Source: Myroides sp. N17-2
GTDB taxonomy: Bacteria; Bacteroidota; Bacteroidia; Flavobacteriales; Flavobacteriaceae
Direction of reading: 5' to 3'
DNA length: 64,000 nucleotides
Assembly (NCBI RefSeq): GCF_002286775.1
Contig: NZ_NSGJ01000006.1
Span: forward strand, 83,886 to 147,885
This document shows, one piece after another, positions 16,034 through 25,318 of the stretch. A program made the translations under genes and the position numbers. The first letter of the stretch is position 1. Each line of letters starts with the position of its first letter. The notes under the pieces were generated by a model. That model ran no database searches. It had not been told where the DNA came from and worked only from the letters and a program-made list of their open reading frames with translations.

Positions 16034-18349
16034 ATGAATTCAGACAACAAAAACAAAACAGGTAAGAAACAGCCTAAGACAATGAAGAACTATTTAAAAA
16101 TGTTTTGGATAGGCTTTTTCGGATTTGTAGCGGCAGTTATTTTCTTTTTCTTATGTGCGTCTTGGGGAGTTTTCGGTCAGATGCCTACGTTTGACGAACT
16201 AGAGAATCCAGCTAGTAATGTAGCGACAGAGATTATCTCGTCAGATGGAAAGACCATAGGTAAGTTTTATTTAGAGAATCGCGTGCCTATTAAATACGAA
16301 GATTTGCCAGAGTATTTAGTTAACGCACTAATTTCTACAGAAGACGAACGCTTTAAGGAACACTCAGGAATTGATGCACGTGGAACATTGCGTGCGATTA
16401 CATCAGTTGGTAGTAGCGGAGGAGCGAGTACAATCACGCAACAATTAGCAAAACTATTATTTCACGGAGAGGGATCTAGAAGTTTACCTAAGCGTATCAC
16501 ACAGAAAGCAAAAGAATGGGTTATCGCCATTAAATTAGAAAGACAGTACACGAAAGAGGAGATTCTAACGATGTATTTAAATAAAGCTGATTTCGTTAAT
16601 AACGCAGTTGGTATTCGTTCTGCTACTCGTATTTATATGGGTAAAGAACCTAAAGACCTAACAATAGATGAAGCGGCAATGTTCGTTGGGATGTTACAAA
16701 ACCCAGCTTATTTTAACCCTGTACGTCGTCCTGAGTTAGTTGAAAAGAGACGTAATGTAGTATTACACCAGATGGCTCGTAATGGATATATTACACAAGA
16801 GGAGAGTGAGAGGTTGCAAAAGAAACCTTTAACATTACACTTTACTCCTGAGAGTCACAGAGAGGGTATTGCAACATATTTCCGTGAATACTTACGTGAC
16901 TATATGCGTCGTTGGGTGAAAGAGAATCCTAAGAAGGATGGATCTACTTATGACATCTATCGCGATGGATTAAAAATATATGTGTCTATAGACTCTCGTA
17001 TGCAGAAGTATGGAGAAGAGGCTGTAGAAGCTCATATTGCTAACTTGCAGGAAGAGTTCTTTATCGATCAAAAGAATAATAAAATTGCACCGTTCTATAA
17101 GATTAATCAAGGAGAGGTTGATAATATTATGATGCGTGCGATGAAGACTTCTGAGAGATGGAGACAGATGAGTGAGCAAGGAAAGTCTGAGAAGGATATT
17201 ATCAAGTCATTCGATGTGAAGACAGAGATGCGTATCTTTAGTTGGAAAGGTGATAGAGATACTATTATGACACCTAAGGATTCTATACGTTATTATAAGC
17301 ACTTCTTACAAGCTGGTATGATGGCTATGGAGCCACAAACTGGACATATCAAAGCTTGGGTAGGAGGAATTAATTATAAACACTTCCAATATGATCACGT
17401 AGGACAAGGAGCAAGACAAGTAGGATCTACTTTTAAGCCTTTCGTTTACGCGACAGCTATTGAGCAACTACATTATTCGCCTTGTGATTCTATTATTGAT
17501 TCACCATTTACTATGCCTAAAGGTAGATATGGGATTTCTAAGGACTGGAGCCCACAGAACTCTAATCGTTCTTACAGAGGTATTATGACACTTAAGCAAG
17601 CATTGGCAGGATCTGTTAATACGATTACGGCTAAGTTGATGGATAAGGTAGGACCAAAAGCAGTTGTTGATATGTGTAGAGATTTAGGAATATCAGCAGA
17701 TGTACCACAGAGTCCAGCTATCGCATTAGGAGCTGTAGATATTACAGTAAGTGATATGGTAGCAGCATATAGTACATTCGCTAACCAAGGGGTCTATGTT
17801 AAACCGACGTTTATTACTAGAATTGCGGATAAGAATGGTGTTATCTTATATAATGCTGTTCCTGAGACGAAAGATGTTGTGAGTAAAGATGTCGCTTATG
17901 CTATCATTAAGTTATTAGAAGGAGTTACAGAGTCAGGATCTGGTGTTAGATTACGTACTACTTGGCAAGGGGCAGGATATAAGCGTGTGACAGGTCACCC
18001 TTATAAGTTCACTAACCCTATCGCAGGTAAGACAGGTACGAGTCAGAATAACAGTGATGGATGGTTTATCGGTATGGTACCTAACTTGGCTACAGGTATA
18101 TGGGTAGGTAATGACGATAGAGCTGCTCACTTTAGAACAATGACTTATGGACAAGGAGCAACATTAGCGCTTCCTATCTGGGGTATCTTTATGAACAAGT
18201 GTTATGCTGATAAAGGATTGAATATTTCTAAAGCAGGATTCCCTGTGCCGGAGAATTTATCTATCAGAGTTGATTGTACAAGGATAGTACAGCCTGAGAC
18301 AGATGATGTCACGGAAGGAGCACTAGATACAGAAGAATTTGATTTTTAA
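16034..18349 (+). CDS. Class A penicillin-binding protein 1A (transglycosylase/transpeptidase)
   Basis: This bifunctional enzyme polymerises and cross-links peptidoglycan in the periplasm. The 771-residue chain has a cytosolic lead, one membrane anchor (about 23-46), the glycosyltransferase domain with STEDERF (catalytic E103) and GGASTITQQLAKLL (129-142), then the transpeptidase domain with the S465-T-F-K468 acylation motif, S527-V-N529 and K666-T-G668. All active-site motifs are intact. It ends the ricT-gldH-pbp1A unit and is followed by a strong terminator. The insert of about 100 residues between the two domains, rich in charged residues (about 290-420), is longer than in E. coli PBP1a's core. 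Confidence 0.95.
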   Translation: MNSDNKNKTGKKQPKTMKNYLKMFWIGFFGFVAAVIFFFLCASWGVFGQMPTFDELENPASNVATEIISSDGKTIGKFYLENRVPIKYEDLPEYLVNALISTEDERFKEHSGIDARGTLRAITSVGSSGGASTITQQLAKLLFHGEGSRSLPKRITQKAKEWVIAIKLERQYTKEEILTMYLNKADFVNNAVGIRSATRIYMGKEPKDLTIDEAAMFVGMLQNPAYFNPVRRPELVEKRRNVVLHQMARNGYITQEESERLQKKPLTLHFTPESHREGIATYFREYLRDYMRRWVKENPKKDGSTYDIYRDGLKIYVSIDSRMQKYGEEAVEAHIANLQEEFFIDQKNNKIAPFYKINQGEVDNIMMRAMKTSERWRQMSEQGKSEKDIIKSFDVKTEMRIFSWKGDRDTIMTPKDSIRYYKHFLQAGMMAMEPQTGHIKAWVGGINYKHFQYDHVGQGARQVGSTFKPFVYATAIEQLHYSPCDSIIDSPFTMPKGRYGISKDWSPQNSNRSYRGIMTLKQALAGSVNTITAKLMDKVGPKAVVDMCRDLGISADVPQSPAIALGAVDITVSDMVAAYSTFANQGVYVKPTFITRIADKNGVILYNAVPETKDVVSKDVAYAIIKLLEGVTESGSGVRLRTTWQGAGYKRVTGHPYKFTNPIAGKTGTSQNNSDGWFIGMVPNLATGIWVGNDDRAAHFRTMTYGQGATLALPIWGIFMNKCYADKGLNISKAGFPVPENLSIRVDCTRIVQPETDDVTEGALDTEEFDF

Positions 18350-18361
18350 GAATGATATATT

Positions 18362-18391
18362 AAACGCCTTTTTTTAAAGGCGTTTTTTTTT
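18362..18391 (+). terminator. Terminator after pbp1A
   Basis: AAACGCCTTT and AAAGGCGTTT pair around TTTT, followed by a run of T. Confidence 0.9.
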
Positions 18392-18425
18392 GTATTTTTA
18401 GAAGCGTATTACTAAACCAATAATT

Positions 18426-19127
18426 ATGATCAATAAAAAAGTAGCTGGTGTTAAAGAAGCATTGGCAGATATAAAAGATGGTATGACCATTATGCTAGGA
18501 GGGTTCGGCTTATGCGGTATCCCTGAGAATAGCATCGCTGAGTTAGTAGAGAAGAATGTGACTGGGCTTACGTGTATTTCTAATAACGCAGGAGTGGATA
18601 ACTTCGGGTTAGGGCTATTATTACAAAAGCGTCAAATTAAAAAGATGATATCATCTTATGTAGGAGAGAATGCTGAGTTCGAACGTCAGATGTTATCAGG
18701 AGAGCTTGATGTAGAACTGACACCACAAGGTACATTAGCAGAGAAGTGTAGAGCTGCTCAAATGGGAATCCCTGGTTTTTATACACCAGCAGGATATGGT
18801 ACTGAAGTAGCAGAAGGAAAAGAAGTAAGAGACTTTAAAGGCAAACCGCATATATTAGAATTGGCATTTGAGGCTGATTTCGCCATCGTTAAAGCTTGGA
18901 AAGGGGATGAGGCAGGAAACTTGATATTTAAGGGCACAGCGCGTAATTTTAATGCTTGTATGGCTGGTGCAGCTAAGATAACAGTAGCAGAGGTAGAAGA
19001 GTTAGTACCTGCAGGAGAGCTTGATCCTAATGAGATTCATGTACCAGGTATCTTTGTTAAGCGTATTTTTCAAGGGAAAAACTACGAAAAAAGAATTGAG
19101 CAACGTACTGTTCGCACTAAGAGTTAA
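18426..19127 (+). CDS. scoA: 3-oxoacid CoA-transferase subunit A, first copy
   Basis: Subunit A of a class I CoA transferase, most like succinyl-CoA:3-ketoacid CoA-transferase, which moves CoA between acyl donors and acetoacetate-type acceptors. The 233 residues are full length and include the family segments [24 protein letters not shown] and [14 protein letters not shown] second copy starts at 19371. The two differ at about 25 of 233 positions, mostly in residues 54-87. This first copy has no B-subunit partner directly after it; 243 bases separate it from copy two. The 30 or so bases before both starts are also nearly the same, so the duplication included the upstream region. It is not visibly damaged. 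Confidence 0.88.
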   Translation: MINKKVAGVKEALADIKDGMTIMLGGFGLCGIPENSIAELVEKNVTGLTCISNNAGVDNFGLGLLLQKRQIKKMISSYVGENAEFERQMLSGELDVELTPQGTLAEKCRAAQMGIPGFYTPAGYGTEVAEGKEVRDFKGKPHILELAFEADFAIVKAWKGDEAGNLIFKGTARNFNACMAGAAKITVAEVEELVPAGELDPNEIHVPGIFVKRIFQGKNYEKRIEQRTVRTKS

Positions 19128-19370
19128 TTGTTTTTTATAGTTAGCTTATGTGTGGTAGTGAATTGAATATGTCTTAAGCAGGATGTCCTTTACAGGGGAG
19201 CTTGTTTATCAATGCAGACTGCGATAGGTTGTAACATGTTGTGAGATAATATGTTAATTAATGGGTGTTTGATATAGTATAGTACTGTTTCTAAGGATGT
19301 GATCGTTAATGTGCTTTTTTTAAATGCATATATTTCGTATTTTTAGAAGTATATTATTAAACCAATTGTT

Positions 19371-20072
19371 ATGATCAATAAAAAAGTAGCTGGTGTCAAG
19401 GAAGCATTGATAGATTTAAAAGATAATATGACTATTATGCTTGGAGGGTTCGGCTTATGTGGTATCCCTGAGAATAGTATCGCAGAGTTAGTAGAAAAGA
19501 ATGTGACTGGTCTTACATGTATTTCTAACGATGCAGGATTAGATGACTTTGGGTTAGGGTTGTTATTTCATAAGCATCAGATTAAAAAGATGGTATCATC
19601 TTATATAGGTGATAATAAAGCATTTGAACACCAGATGTTATCTGGAGAGCTTGATGTAGAACTGACACCACAAGGTACATTAGCAGAGAAGTGTAGAGCT
19701 GCCCAAATGGGAATCCCTGGTTTTTATACACCAGCAGGATATGGTACAGAAGCAGCAGTAGGAAAAGAAGTAAGAGACTTTAATGGTAAGCCACATCTGT
19801 TAGAACTAGCATATGAAGCTGATTTTGCCATTGTTAAAGCTTGGAAAGGTGATGAAGCAGGAAACTTGATATTTAGGGGTACAGCGCGTAACTTCAATGC
19901 CTGTATGGCTGGTGCGGCTAAGATAACAGTAGCTGAAGTAGAAGAGTTAGTGCCTGCAGGTGAACTTGATCCTAATGAGGTTCATGTGCCTGGTATCTTT
20001 GTTAAGCGTATTTTCCAAGGTAAAAATTATGAAAAAAGAATAGAACACCTCACTGTTCGCACTAAGAATTAA
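19371..20072 (+). CDS. scoA: 3-oxoacid CoA-transferase subunit A, second copy
   Basis: Near-duplicate of the gene at 18426, about 89% identical in protein, 233 residues and intact. It lies 20 bases ahead of scoB, so this copy is the natural partner in the A2B2 or AB enzyme. Changes relative to the first copy cluster in the stretch around residues 54-87 (for example SNNAG/SNDAG, LLQKRQ/LFHKHQ and [18 protein letters not shown]). That could alter subunit contacts or acyl specificity, or could simply be drift. The leader keeps the same TATTTTTAGAAG string as copy one at about 27 bases before the start, a candidate promoter piece. Confidence 0.9.
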   Translation: MINKKVAGVKEALIDLKDNMTIMLGGFGLCGIPENSIAELVEKNVTGLTCISNDAGLDDFGLGLLFHKHQIKKMVSSYIGDNKAFEHQMLSGELDVELTPQGTLAEKCRAAQMGIPGFYTPAGYGTEAAVGKEVRDFNGKPHLLELAYEADFAIVKAWKGDEAGNLIFRGTARNFNACMAGAAKITVAEVEELVPAGELDPNEVHVPGIFVKRIFQGKNYEKRIEHLTVRTKN

Positions 20073-20092
20073 TCACCTTTTAAAAGTAATTT

Positions 20093-20746
20093 ATGTTAGA
20101 TAAAGTAGGAATTGCAAAACGTATAGCAAAAGAAGTTAAAGAAGGCTTCTATGTGAACTTAGGTATAGGTATCCCAACATTGGTAGCGAACTATGTACCA
20201 GAGGGAATAAATGTAGAGTTTCAGAGTGAGAATGGTATTTTAGGTATGGGACCTTTTCCTTTCGAAGGTGAGGAGGATCCAGATTTAATTAATGCGGGAA
20301 AGCAAACGATAACAAGTTTACCAGGAGCATCATTCTTTGATTCAGCAACAAGTTTCGGTATGATACGTGGTAAACATGTCGATTTAACGATCTTAGGAGC
20401 TATGGAGGTATCAGAACAAGGTGATATTGCCAACTGGAAAATACCTGGTAAGATGGTAAAAGGTATGGGAGGGGCTATGGATTTAGTAGCTTCGGCAGAG
20501 AATATCATCGTAGCGATGATGCATGTAAATAAAGATGGAGAATCTAAGATACTTAAAGAGTGTAATTTACCATTGACAGGAGTAAAGTGTGTTAAAAAGA
20601 TAGTAACGGAGTTAGCTGTAATGGAAGTTACAGATAAAGGAATTAAACTATTAGAACGAGCTCCAGGAGTCTCTGTAGAAGATATTATTAAAGCAACAGA
20701 AGTAACATTAATAATCGAGGGAGATATCCCCGAGATGAATATATAA
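20093..20746 (+). CDS. scoB: 3-oxoacid CoA-transferase subunit B
   Basis: Catalytic subunit of the class I CoA transferase. The glutamate that forms the glutamyl-CoA intermediate is E46 in the motif SENGILG. The glycine-rich NLGIGIPTLV (22-31) and KGMGGAMDLV also fit. At 217 residues it is full length. Its stop codon TAA (20744-20746) coincides with the TA edge of palindromic repeat copy B, so the gene reads straight into the element. A two-way terminator shared with the sensor kinase follows at 20911. The enzyme would serve ketone-body or branched acyl-CoA metabolism. Confidence 0.93.
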   Translation: MLDKVGIAKRIAKEVKEGFYVNLGIGIPTLVANYVPEGINVEFQSENGILGMGPFPFEGEEDPDLINAGKQTITSLPGASFFDSATSFGMIRGKHVDLTILGAMEVSEQGDIANWKIPGKMVKGMGGAMDLVASAENIIVAMMHVNKDGESKILKECNLPLTGVKCVKKIVTELAVMEVTDKGIKLLERAPGVSVEDIIKATEVTLIIEGDIPEMNI

Positions 20747-20903
20747 ACCCAGAATCAGCGTTAGACAATTACTACAAAGCAATTCTACTTCATAGCTTTT
20801 TCATTAGCTCTACAACTATACTATAGTATGCTTGAATCACTAATTCAGACCTATTTTGTATAATTACTTTTCGTTTATTTGTCTATCGCATATTTTGGGA
20901 TAA
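20743..20903 (-). repeat. 161 bp palindromic dispersed element, copy B
   Basis: Same element as 5773-5933, in reverse orientation. The centre is ATACTATAGTAT (20818-20829). The outer arms contain GCGATAGACA and TGTCTAACGC on the minus strand, which pair with each other but differ from those of copy A. It begins at the scoB stop codon and ends 8 bases before the shared terminator, so it would be transcribed as part of the scoB 3' end. Confidence 0.85.
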
Positions 20904-20910
20904 AAAATGC

Positions 20911-20937
20911 AAAAAAGACTCTTCGGAGTCTTTTTTT
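20911..20937. terminator. Two-way terminator between scoB and the sensor kinase
   Basis: AAAAAAGACTC and GAGTCTTTTTT pair around TTCG. This is a C(UUCG)G tetraloop with A- and T-runs on both sides, so it can end transcription from either strand. Confidence 0.92.
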
Positions 20938-20964
20938 ATGGGTATCAGTGATGAAATACGTGTA

Positions 20965-22332
20965 TTAGTTAGAATTTAAAGTAATAGTAAACTCAGTGCC
21001 CTTGTTTACTTCTGAGATAACAGTGATTGTTCCCTTGTGAAGGTCGATAACTTTCTTTGTTAAAGATAGTCCTATCCCGTTACCTTCTCTGTATTTGCCA
21101 TTTTCACCTCTAAAGAAGGGTTTATAGATACTTTCTATATCTTCAGGACTCATGCCAAGACCTTGATCTGCTATCTTGATTATAATAGCTTTATTTAAGT
21201 TAGATACACTGACCTTTCCATGGTGGTTGTCAGAATATTTACATGCGTTTTCTAACAGATTAATAATCGCTACTTCTAGTAGGTAAGGATTAGCGTATGT
21301 TGTGACTAGTTCTTCACTATCTATCTCTTCGTCTATTATAAAGCTAAAAGTGTAACCAGCGTTACTGCGTTGTATCTTTTGGCAGGCATCTAATATAACT
21401 TCATCAACACGTGTAGGTTTAAATACTATCTCTGTAGGATCGTAACTCGCCTTTGCAAAGTCTAATAAACTATTAGATAGTCTGACTAACTTTTTGGCAT
21501 CTGATAGTGCATTCTCAATAGTTTTGATATAACTAGCATTATCTTGTTCTTTGGCCAGCGAAAGTTCTAACTCTGCAATTACTGCTGCTAGGGGAGTTCT
21601 AAGTTCATGAGATATATTAGAAACAAACTGTTTCTGTGAATCAAATGATTGTTCTAGTCTATCTAACATTGTGTTGAAGGTATTGCCAAGGCGACTAAGT
21701 TCATCTTGATCTCCCTCTCTCGTTATGCGCAAGTCTAAATTAGTTGCAGTGATATTGTTAATCTCTTCGTTCATTAGCTTTAAAGGACGCAAAACACGTT
21801 CTGCAAAAAAGCCACCAACAAAATAGATAACGATTAGCGATATAATACTCAAGAATAGAATAGTCAAGAATAGATTATGTAGTTTAGTATAACCATATTG
21901 ATCTAGTGCGATAGCTGTGATAATATAGTCTTTGTCTCCACTAGTGTAACGAATACCAATGACCTGCCATTCATCTTGAAACAAGTGAACTTTGCCTTTA
22001 GAGGCTATTTTATCTATCATTTCTTGTGTCTCCTTGACACTGTCTACTTCTTCAGCATCGTGATAAAGTAGATTGAAATCTAGGTCATAAACAGCGACTT
22101 GTACTTCGTTAATTACTTCATTATTATACTTGTAAATCTTGTGAAGAGTAGAAGACTTTATCTCTGTTTCTAGGTATAGTTTTGCTTTGGTGATGGCTTC
22201 CTTTTCTAGTTCTTCATAGAATTCTACTTCTCTATTTTTAGAAGAAGACCAATACACTACTACTGCAAATATCAATAAGATGGAAGCAACTAATAGTGTG
22301 AACCAAAGGGTAAGTCTTGTTTTAATTCTCAT
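20965..22332 (-). CDS. Sensor histidine kinase, two-component system
   Basis: This is a 455-residue inner-membrane kinase. Membrane helices at about 8-28 and 153-177 bracket a periplasmic sensor of about 125 residues. A HAMP linker follows (RVLRPLKLMNEEI, about 179-232). The HisKA domain has the phospho-histidine H242 in SNISHELRTPLAA, and the ATPase domain carries the N box (NLLENACKYS), G1 (DQGLGMS) and G2 (GNGIGLSL). It overlaps the response regulator by 11 bases and is the second gene of that operon. The sensor region has no domain I can name, so the signal is unknown. It resembles the CusS/ArlS-like group of OmpR partners. Confidence 0.93.
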   Translation of the reverse strand: MRIKTRLTLWFTLLVASILLIFAVVVYWSSSKNREVEFYEELEKEAITKAKLYLETEIKSSTLHKIYKYNNEVINEVQVAVYDLDFNLLYHDAEEVDSVKETQEMIDKIASKGKVHLFQDEWQVIGIRYTSGDKDYIITAIALDQYGYTKLHNLFLTILFLSIISLIVIYFVGGFFAERVLRPLKLMNEEINNITATNLDLRITREGDQDELSRLGNTFNTMLDRLEQSFDSQKQFVSNISHELRTPLAAVIAELELSLAKEQDNASYIKTIENALSDAKKLVRLSNSLLDFAKASYDPTEIVFKPTRVDEVILDACQKIQRSNAGYTFSFIIDEEIDSEELVTTYANPYLLEVAIINLLENACKYSDNHHGKVSVSNLNKAIIIKIADQGLGMSPEDIESIYKPFFRGENGKYREGNGIGLSLTKKVIDLHKGTITVISEVNKGTEFTITLNSN

Positions 22333-23011
22333 TGCTCTTTAGGATAAAACCCATACCAGATTTGGTGTGAATTACTTTATTAGCAGGGTCTGTCTCTATC
22401 TTTTTGCGCAGATAGTTAATGTACACATCTATAAAGTTGGTACCTGTGTCAAAGTGTGTATCCCAAACTTTCTCAGAGATTTCTGTTCTAGATAATACAC
22501 GTTCAGGGTTCTCCATCATGTATTGGAGTAGGTTAAATTCTTTAGGAGTTAAGTGGATCTCTGTACCACTGCGTCTAAATACTTTCTCATTTAAGTCTAG
22601 TTCTAGATCAGCATACTTTAATACAGTGATGTCAGAAGACTTGATATGTTCAAAACGCTTAAGTAATGCACGTATGCGTACATATAGCTCTCTTAACTCA
22701 AAAGGTTTGACTAGATAGTCATCAGCTCCAGCATCGAAGCCTTCTACTTTATCATCTGTAGTCCCTAGAGCGGTAAGCATAATAATAGGGATATGAGGAA
22801 GTGTTTTTTTAATCTCTTGGCATAGATCTATTCCATTGATCTTAGGAAGTATAACATCAGTGATGATCAAGTCATACTGTTTCTGCAAGGCAAGTTTCTT
22901 CCCTAGATAACCATCATAAGCTAAATCTACTTCAAAATTCTGTTCTTCTAAACTGCGTTGGAGTAGCTCTGCAACTCTGACGTCATCTTCGATAACTAAT
23001 ATCTTATCCAC
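22322..23011 (-). CDS. OmpR-family response regulator
   Basis: Receiver domain with the acidic pocket IEDD, phospho-acceptor Asp in ITDVILP and Lys in YLVKPF, then an OmpR/PhoB winged-helix domain (about residues 120-220) with LTPKEFNLLQYMMENPERVLSR. I chose the GTG at 23011, giving MDKILVIEDD, the usual start of this family. A TTG at 23041 would add ten residues without similarity to the family. It is the first gene of the pair with the kinase. Such regulators bind direct repeats at 11-base spacing; no autoregulatory site was recognised upstream. Confidence 0.92.
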   Translation of the reverse strand: MDKILVIEDDVRVAELLQRSLEEQNFEVDLAYDGYLGKKLALQKQYDLIITDVILPKINGIDLCQEIKKTLPHIPIIMLTALGTTDDKVEGFDAGADDYLVKPFELRELYVRIRALLKRFEHIKSSDITVLKYADLELDLNEKVFRRSGTEIHLTPKEFNLLQYMMENPERVLSRTEISEKVWDTHFDTGTNFIDVYINYLRKKIETDPANKVIHTKSGMGFILKSNEN

Positions 23012-23120
23012 TGTGTTAATGATTAAATTATCCTGAGCCAAGATAAGGCTTTTTTAAAAAAGATAGATAGAAGGATAAGGGTAACTCTAAAACAAATTAA
23101 ACCTCATTAAAAATAGTGAT

Positions 23121-23159
23121 AAAAAAAGTCGCTCAATAACGACAAAATTATTGAGCGAC
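23121..23159 (-). terminator. Terminator of ssb
   Basis: GTCGCTCAATAA and TTATTGAGCGAC form a perfect 12 bp stem around an 8-base loop. On the minus strand seven T follow. Confidence 0.9.
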
Positions 23160-23177
23160 AACAGAAATAATAAAACT

Positions 23178-23513
23178 TTACTTACTGCCTAGAAAAACTA
23201 ATTCTGAAACAGCAATTTCGGTAACATAGCGCTGATTACCATCTTTGTCTTCAAAATTACGGTTAACTAACTTACCTTCTACCGCAACCTCTTTCCCTTT
23301 ATTAACAAACTTTTCAACAATGTCAGCAAGTTTGCCCCATACAGTGATATTATGCCAGTCACAGGACTCTACCTTCTCTCCCTTGTCATTATAATAAACC
23401 TCATTAATCGCTAATGAGAATGTGGCTCTTTTCTTGTTGGAGTCATACGTTTTTACTTCAGGATCTTGTCCTACTCTGCCAATTAATTGTACTTTGTTTT
23501 TTAACGAACTCAT
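23178..23513 (-). CDS. ssb: Short single-stranded DNA-binding protein without acidic tail
   Basis: The 111 residues cover just the SSB OB fold: NKVQLIGRVGQDPEVK, the beta strands with ATFSLAINE, WHNITVWGKLADIVEKFV and KGKEVAVEGKLVNR. The C-terminus stops at SELVFLGSK. The flexible linker and acidic tip (DDDIPF type) that recruit repair partners in housekeeping SSBs are missing. No frameshift continues it. It is therefore either a secondary SSB, as found beside a full-length one in other flavobacteria, or a specialised form. It is monocistronic with its own terminator. Confidence 0.9.
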   Translation of the reverse strand: MSSLKNKVQLIGRVGQDPEVKTYDSNKKRATFSLAINEVYYNDKGEKVESCDWHNITVWGKLADIVEKFVNKGKEVAVEGKLVNRNFEDKDGNQRYVTEIAVSELVFLGSK

Positions 23514-23674
23514 AATTCTAGTTTTTAATAGTTAATAAATTGTTACAGATTAATCTGTCTAGTAAATACAACATCAAAAACAACTCCAACTTTTAACATT
23601 TATTTGAATGTTTAACCAATAATTCGATTTAATTTGTTTTCTTTTATTCGTAAATTGCAAACAAAAGAATTATT

Positions 23675-25204
23675 ATGGAAGCTACTATAAATAAAGTAGA
23701 ATTAAGAAATTTATTAATAGACGATTATTTAGAGCTAAAGAAATCTATGCTCGAATCTTATCAAGAATTGGAAGACCAATATTGGAATAAGGAAGAAATC
23801 GAACAACTATTAGAGGTGTTTCCTGAAGGACAACTTGTGGTATTAGTGGATGATGTCGTAGTGGGATCTGCTTTGTCACTTATTATTGACGAAAAACAAG
23901 CGATGGGAGCTCATACATATGAACAAATCACAGGATACTCTACCTTTAGTACACATAATCCTGAAGGAAATGTATTATATGGAATAGATGTGTTTATTCA
24001 CCCTAAATACAGAGGGCTTAGATTAGGAAGAAGGCTGTATGATGCTCGTAAGGAGATGTGTGAACAGCTTAATCTGAAATCAATAGTATTCGCAGGACGT
24101 ATCCCTAAATATTCTAAATATGCGGATGAGTTAACTCCTAAGCAATATTTAGATAAGGTGAGAATGAAGGAAATTCACGATCCAGTGATGTCTTTTCAGA
24201 TGGCAAATGATTTCCACATGGTGCGCCTGATGCGTCACTACTTAGAAGGGGATACTAGTTCTAAAGAATATGCAGTATTACTAGAATGGAATAATATCTA
24301 CTATGAGAAGGATGTACAGTTAATTAATGCAAAGAAAAGTGTAATCAGATTAGGACTTATCCAGTGGCAGATGAGACCGTTAAATGATTTGCAAGAGTTC
24401 TTTGACCAGGCTGAGTTCTTTATCAATGCGGTATCGGATTATGAAAGTGACTTTGCAATGTTTCCAGAGTTGTTTATTGCTCCATTAATGGCGGATTACA
24501 ATCACTTATCTGAGGCTGATGCAATACGTGAGTTAGCGCGATATACTGATTCTATACGTAAGAAGTTTCAAGAGTTTGCTATCTCATATAACATTAATAT
24601 CATTACAGGAAGTATGCCACATTTAGTAGATGGTACACTTTATAACGTAGGATTCTTATGTAAACGAGATGGTACATATGAGATGTATTCTAAGATACAT
24701 ATTACTCCTAATGAAGTACACTATTGGGGGATGAAAGGAGGGTCTAAGATACAGACATTCGATACGGACTGTGGTAAGATAGGAATTATGATATGCTACG
24801 ATGTGGAGTTCCCAGAACTATCTAGATTATTAGCAGATCAAGGAATGGATATATTGTTCGTTCCATTCTTAACAGATACTCAGAATGGATATACACGTGT
24901 GCGTAACTGTGCAGCTGCTAGAGCTATTGAGAATGAGTGTTATGTTGCTATAGCGGGATGTGTGGGTAACTTACCTAAGGTGAATAACATGGATATACAG
25001 TTCGCACAGGCAGCTGTGTTAACACCATCTGACTTCGCTTTCCCTACTAATGGAGTGAAAGCTGAAGCTACCCCTAATACAGAGATGACATTAATCGTAG
25101 ATGTAGATGTGGACTTACTGAAAGAGTTACATGAACACGGTAGTGTACGTATCAAGAAAGATAGACGTACTGACTTATATCAAACTAGAGCATTAAATCA
25201 ATAA
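23675..25204 (+). CDS. GNAT acetyltransferase fused to carbon-nitrogen hydrolase
   Basis: This is a 509-residue two-domain protein. Residues about 8-190 are a GNAT fold with the acetyl-CoA loop RGLRLGRRLYDARKE (113-127). Residues about 223-505 are a nitrilase-superfamily amidohydrolase with the catalytic triad E265 (FPELF), K340 (SKIHITP) and C374 (MICYDVEFPE). The fusion is a recognised family in Bacteroidota and other phyla, but its substrate is not established to my knowledge. Both active sites look intact, which suggests acetyl transfer and amide hydrolysis on the same or successive metabolites. It is a single gene with a terminator downstream and stands divergent to ssb. Confidence 0.92.
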   Translation: MEATINKVELRNLLIDDYLELKKSMLESYQELEDQYWNKEEIEQLLEVFPEGQLVVLVDDVVVGSALSLIIDEKQAMGAHTYEQITGYSTFSTHNPEGNVLYGIDVFIHPKYRGLRLGRRLYDARKEMCEQLNLKSIVFAGRIPKYSKYADELTPKQYLDKVRMKEIHDPVMSFQMANDFHMVRLMRHYLEGDTSSKEYAVLLEWNNIYYEKDVQLINAKKSVIRLGLIQWQMRPLNDLQEFFDQAEFFINAVSDYESDFAMFPELFIAPLMADYNHLSEADAIRELARYTDSIRKKFQEFAISYNINIITGSMPHLVDGTLYNVGFLCKRDGTYEMYSKIHITPNEVHYWGMKGGSKIQTFDTDCGKIGIMICYDVEFPELSRLLADQGMDILFVPFLTDTQNGYTRVRNCAAARAIENECYVAIAGCVGNLPKVNNMDIQFAQAAVLTPSDFAFPTNGVKAEATPNTEMTLIVDVDVDLLKELHEHGSVRIKKDRRTDLYQTRALNQ

Positions 25205-25282
25205 TGCAAAGTATAAAAGCTTATTACTAGTTGAAAATTACTTGGAAACAAGAAGTTAATGGTTCAATCCAATTATAACTGA

Positions 25283-25318
25283 AGAGAGCACTCCTATTAA
25301 AAGGGGTGCTCTTTTTTA
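25283..25318 (+). terminator. Terminator of the GNAT-hydrolase gene
   Basis: GAGCACTCC and GGGGTGCTC pair with one G-T wobble around an 8-base loop, followed by six T. The rest of the 304-base gap to the next gene is AT-rich with nothing else recognised. Confidence 0.85.

Noticed and set aside
19128..19370. Possible remnant of a lost scoB between the two scoA copies
   Set aside because: I compared the gap with scoB and saw no matching stretch in any frame; the gap is simply AT-rich.
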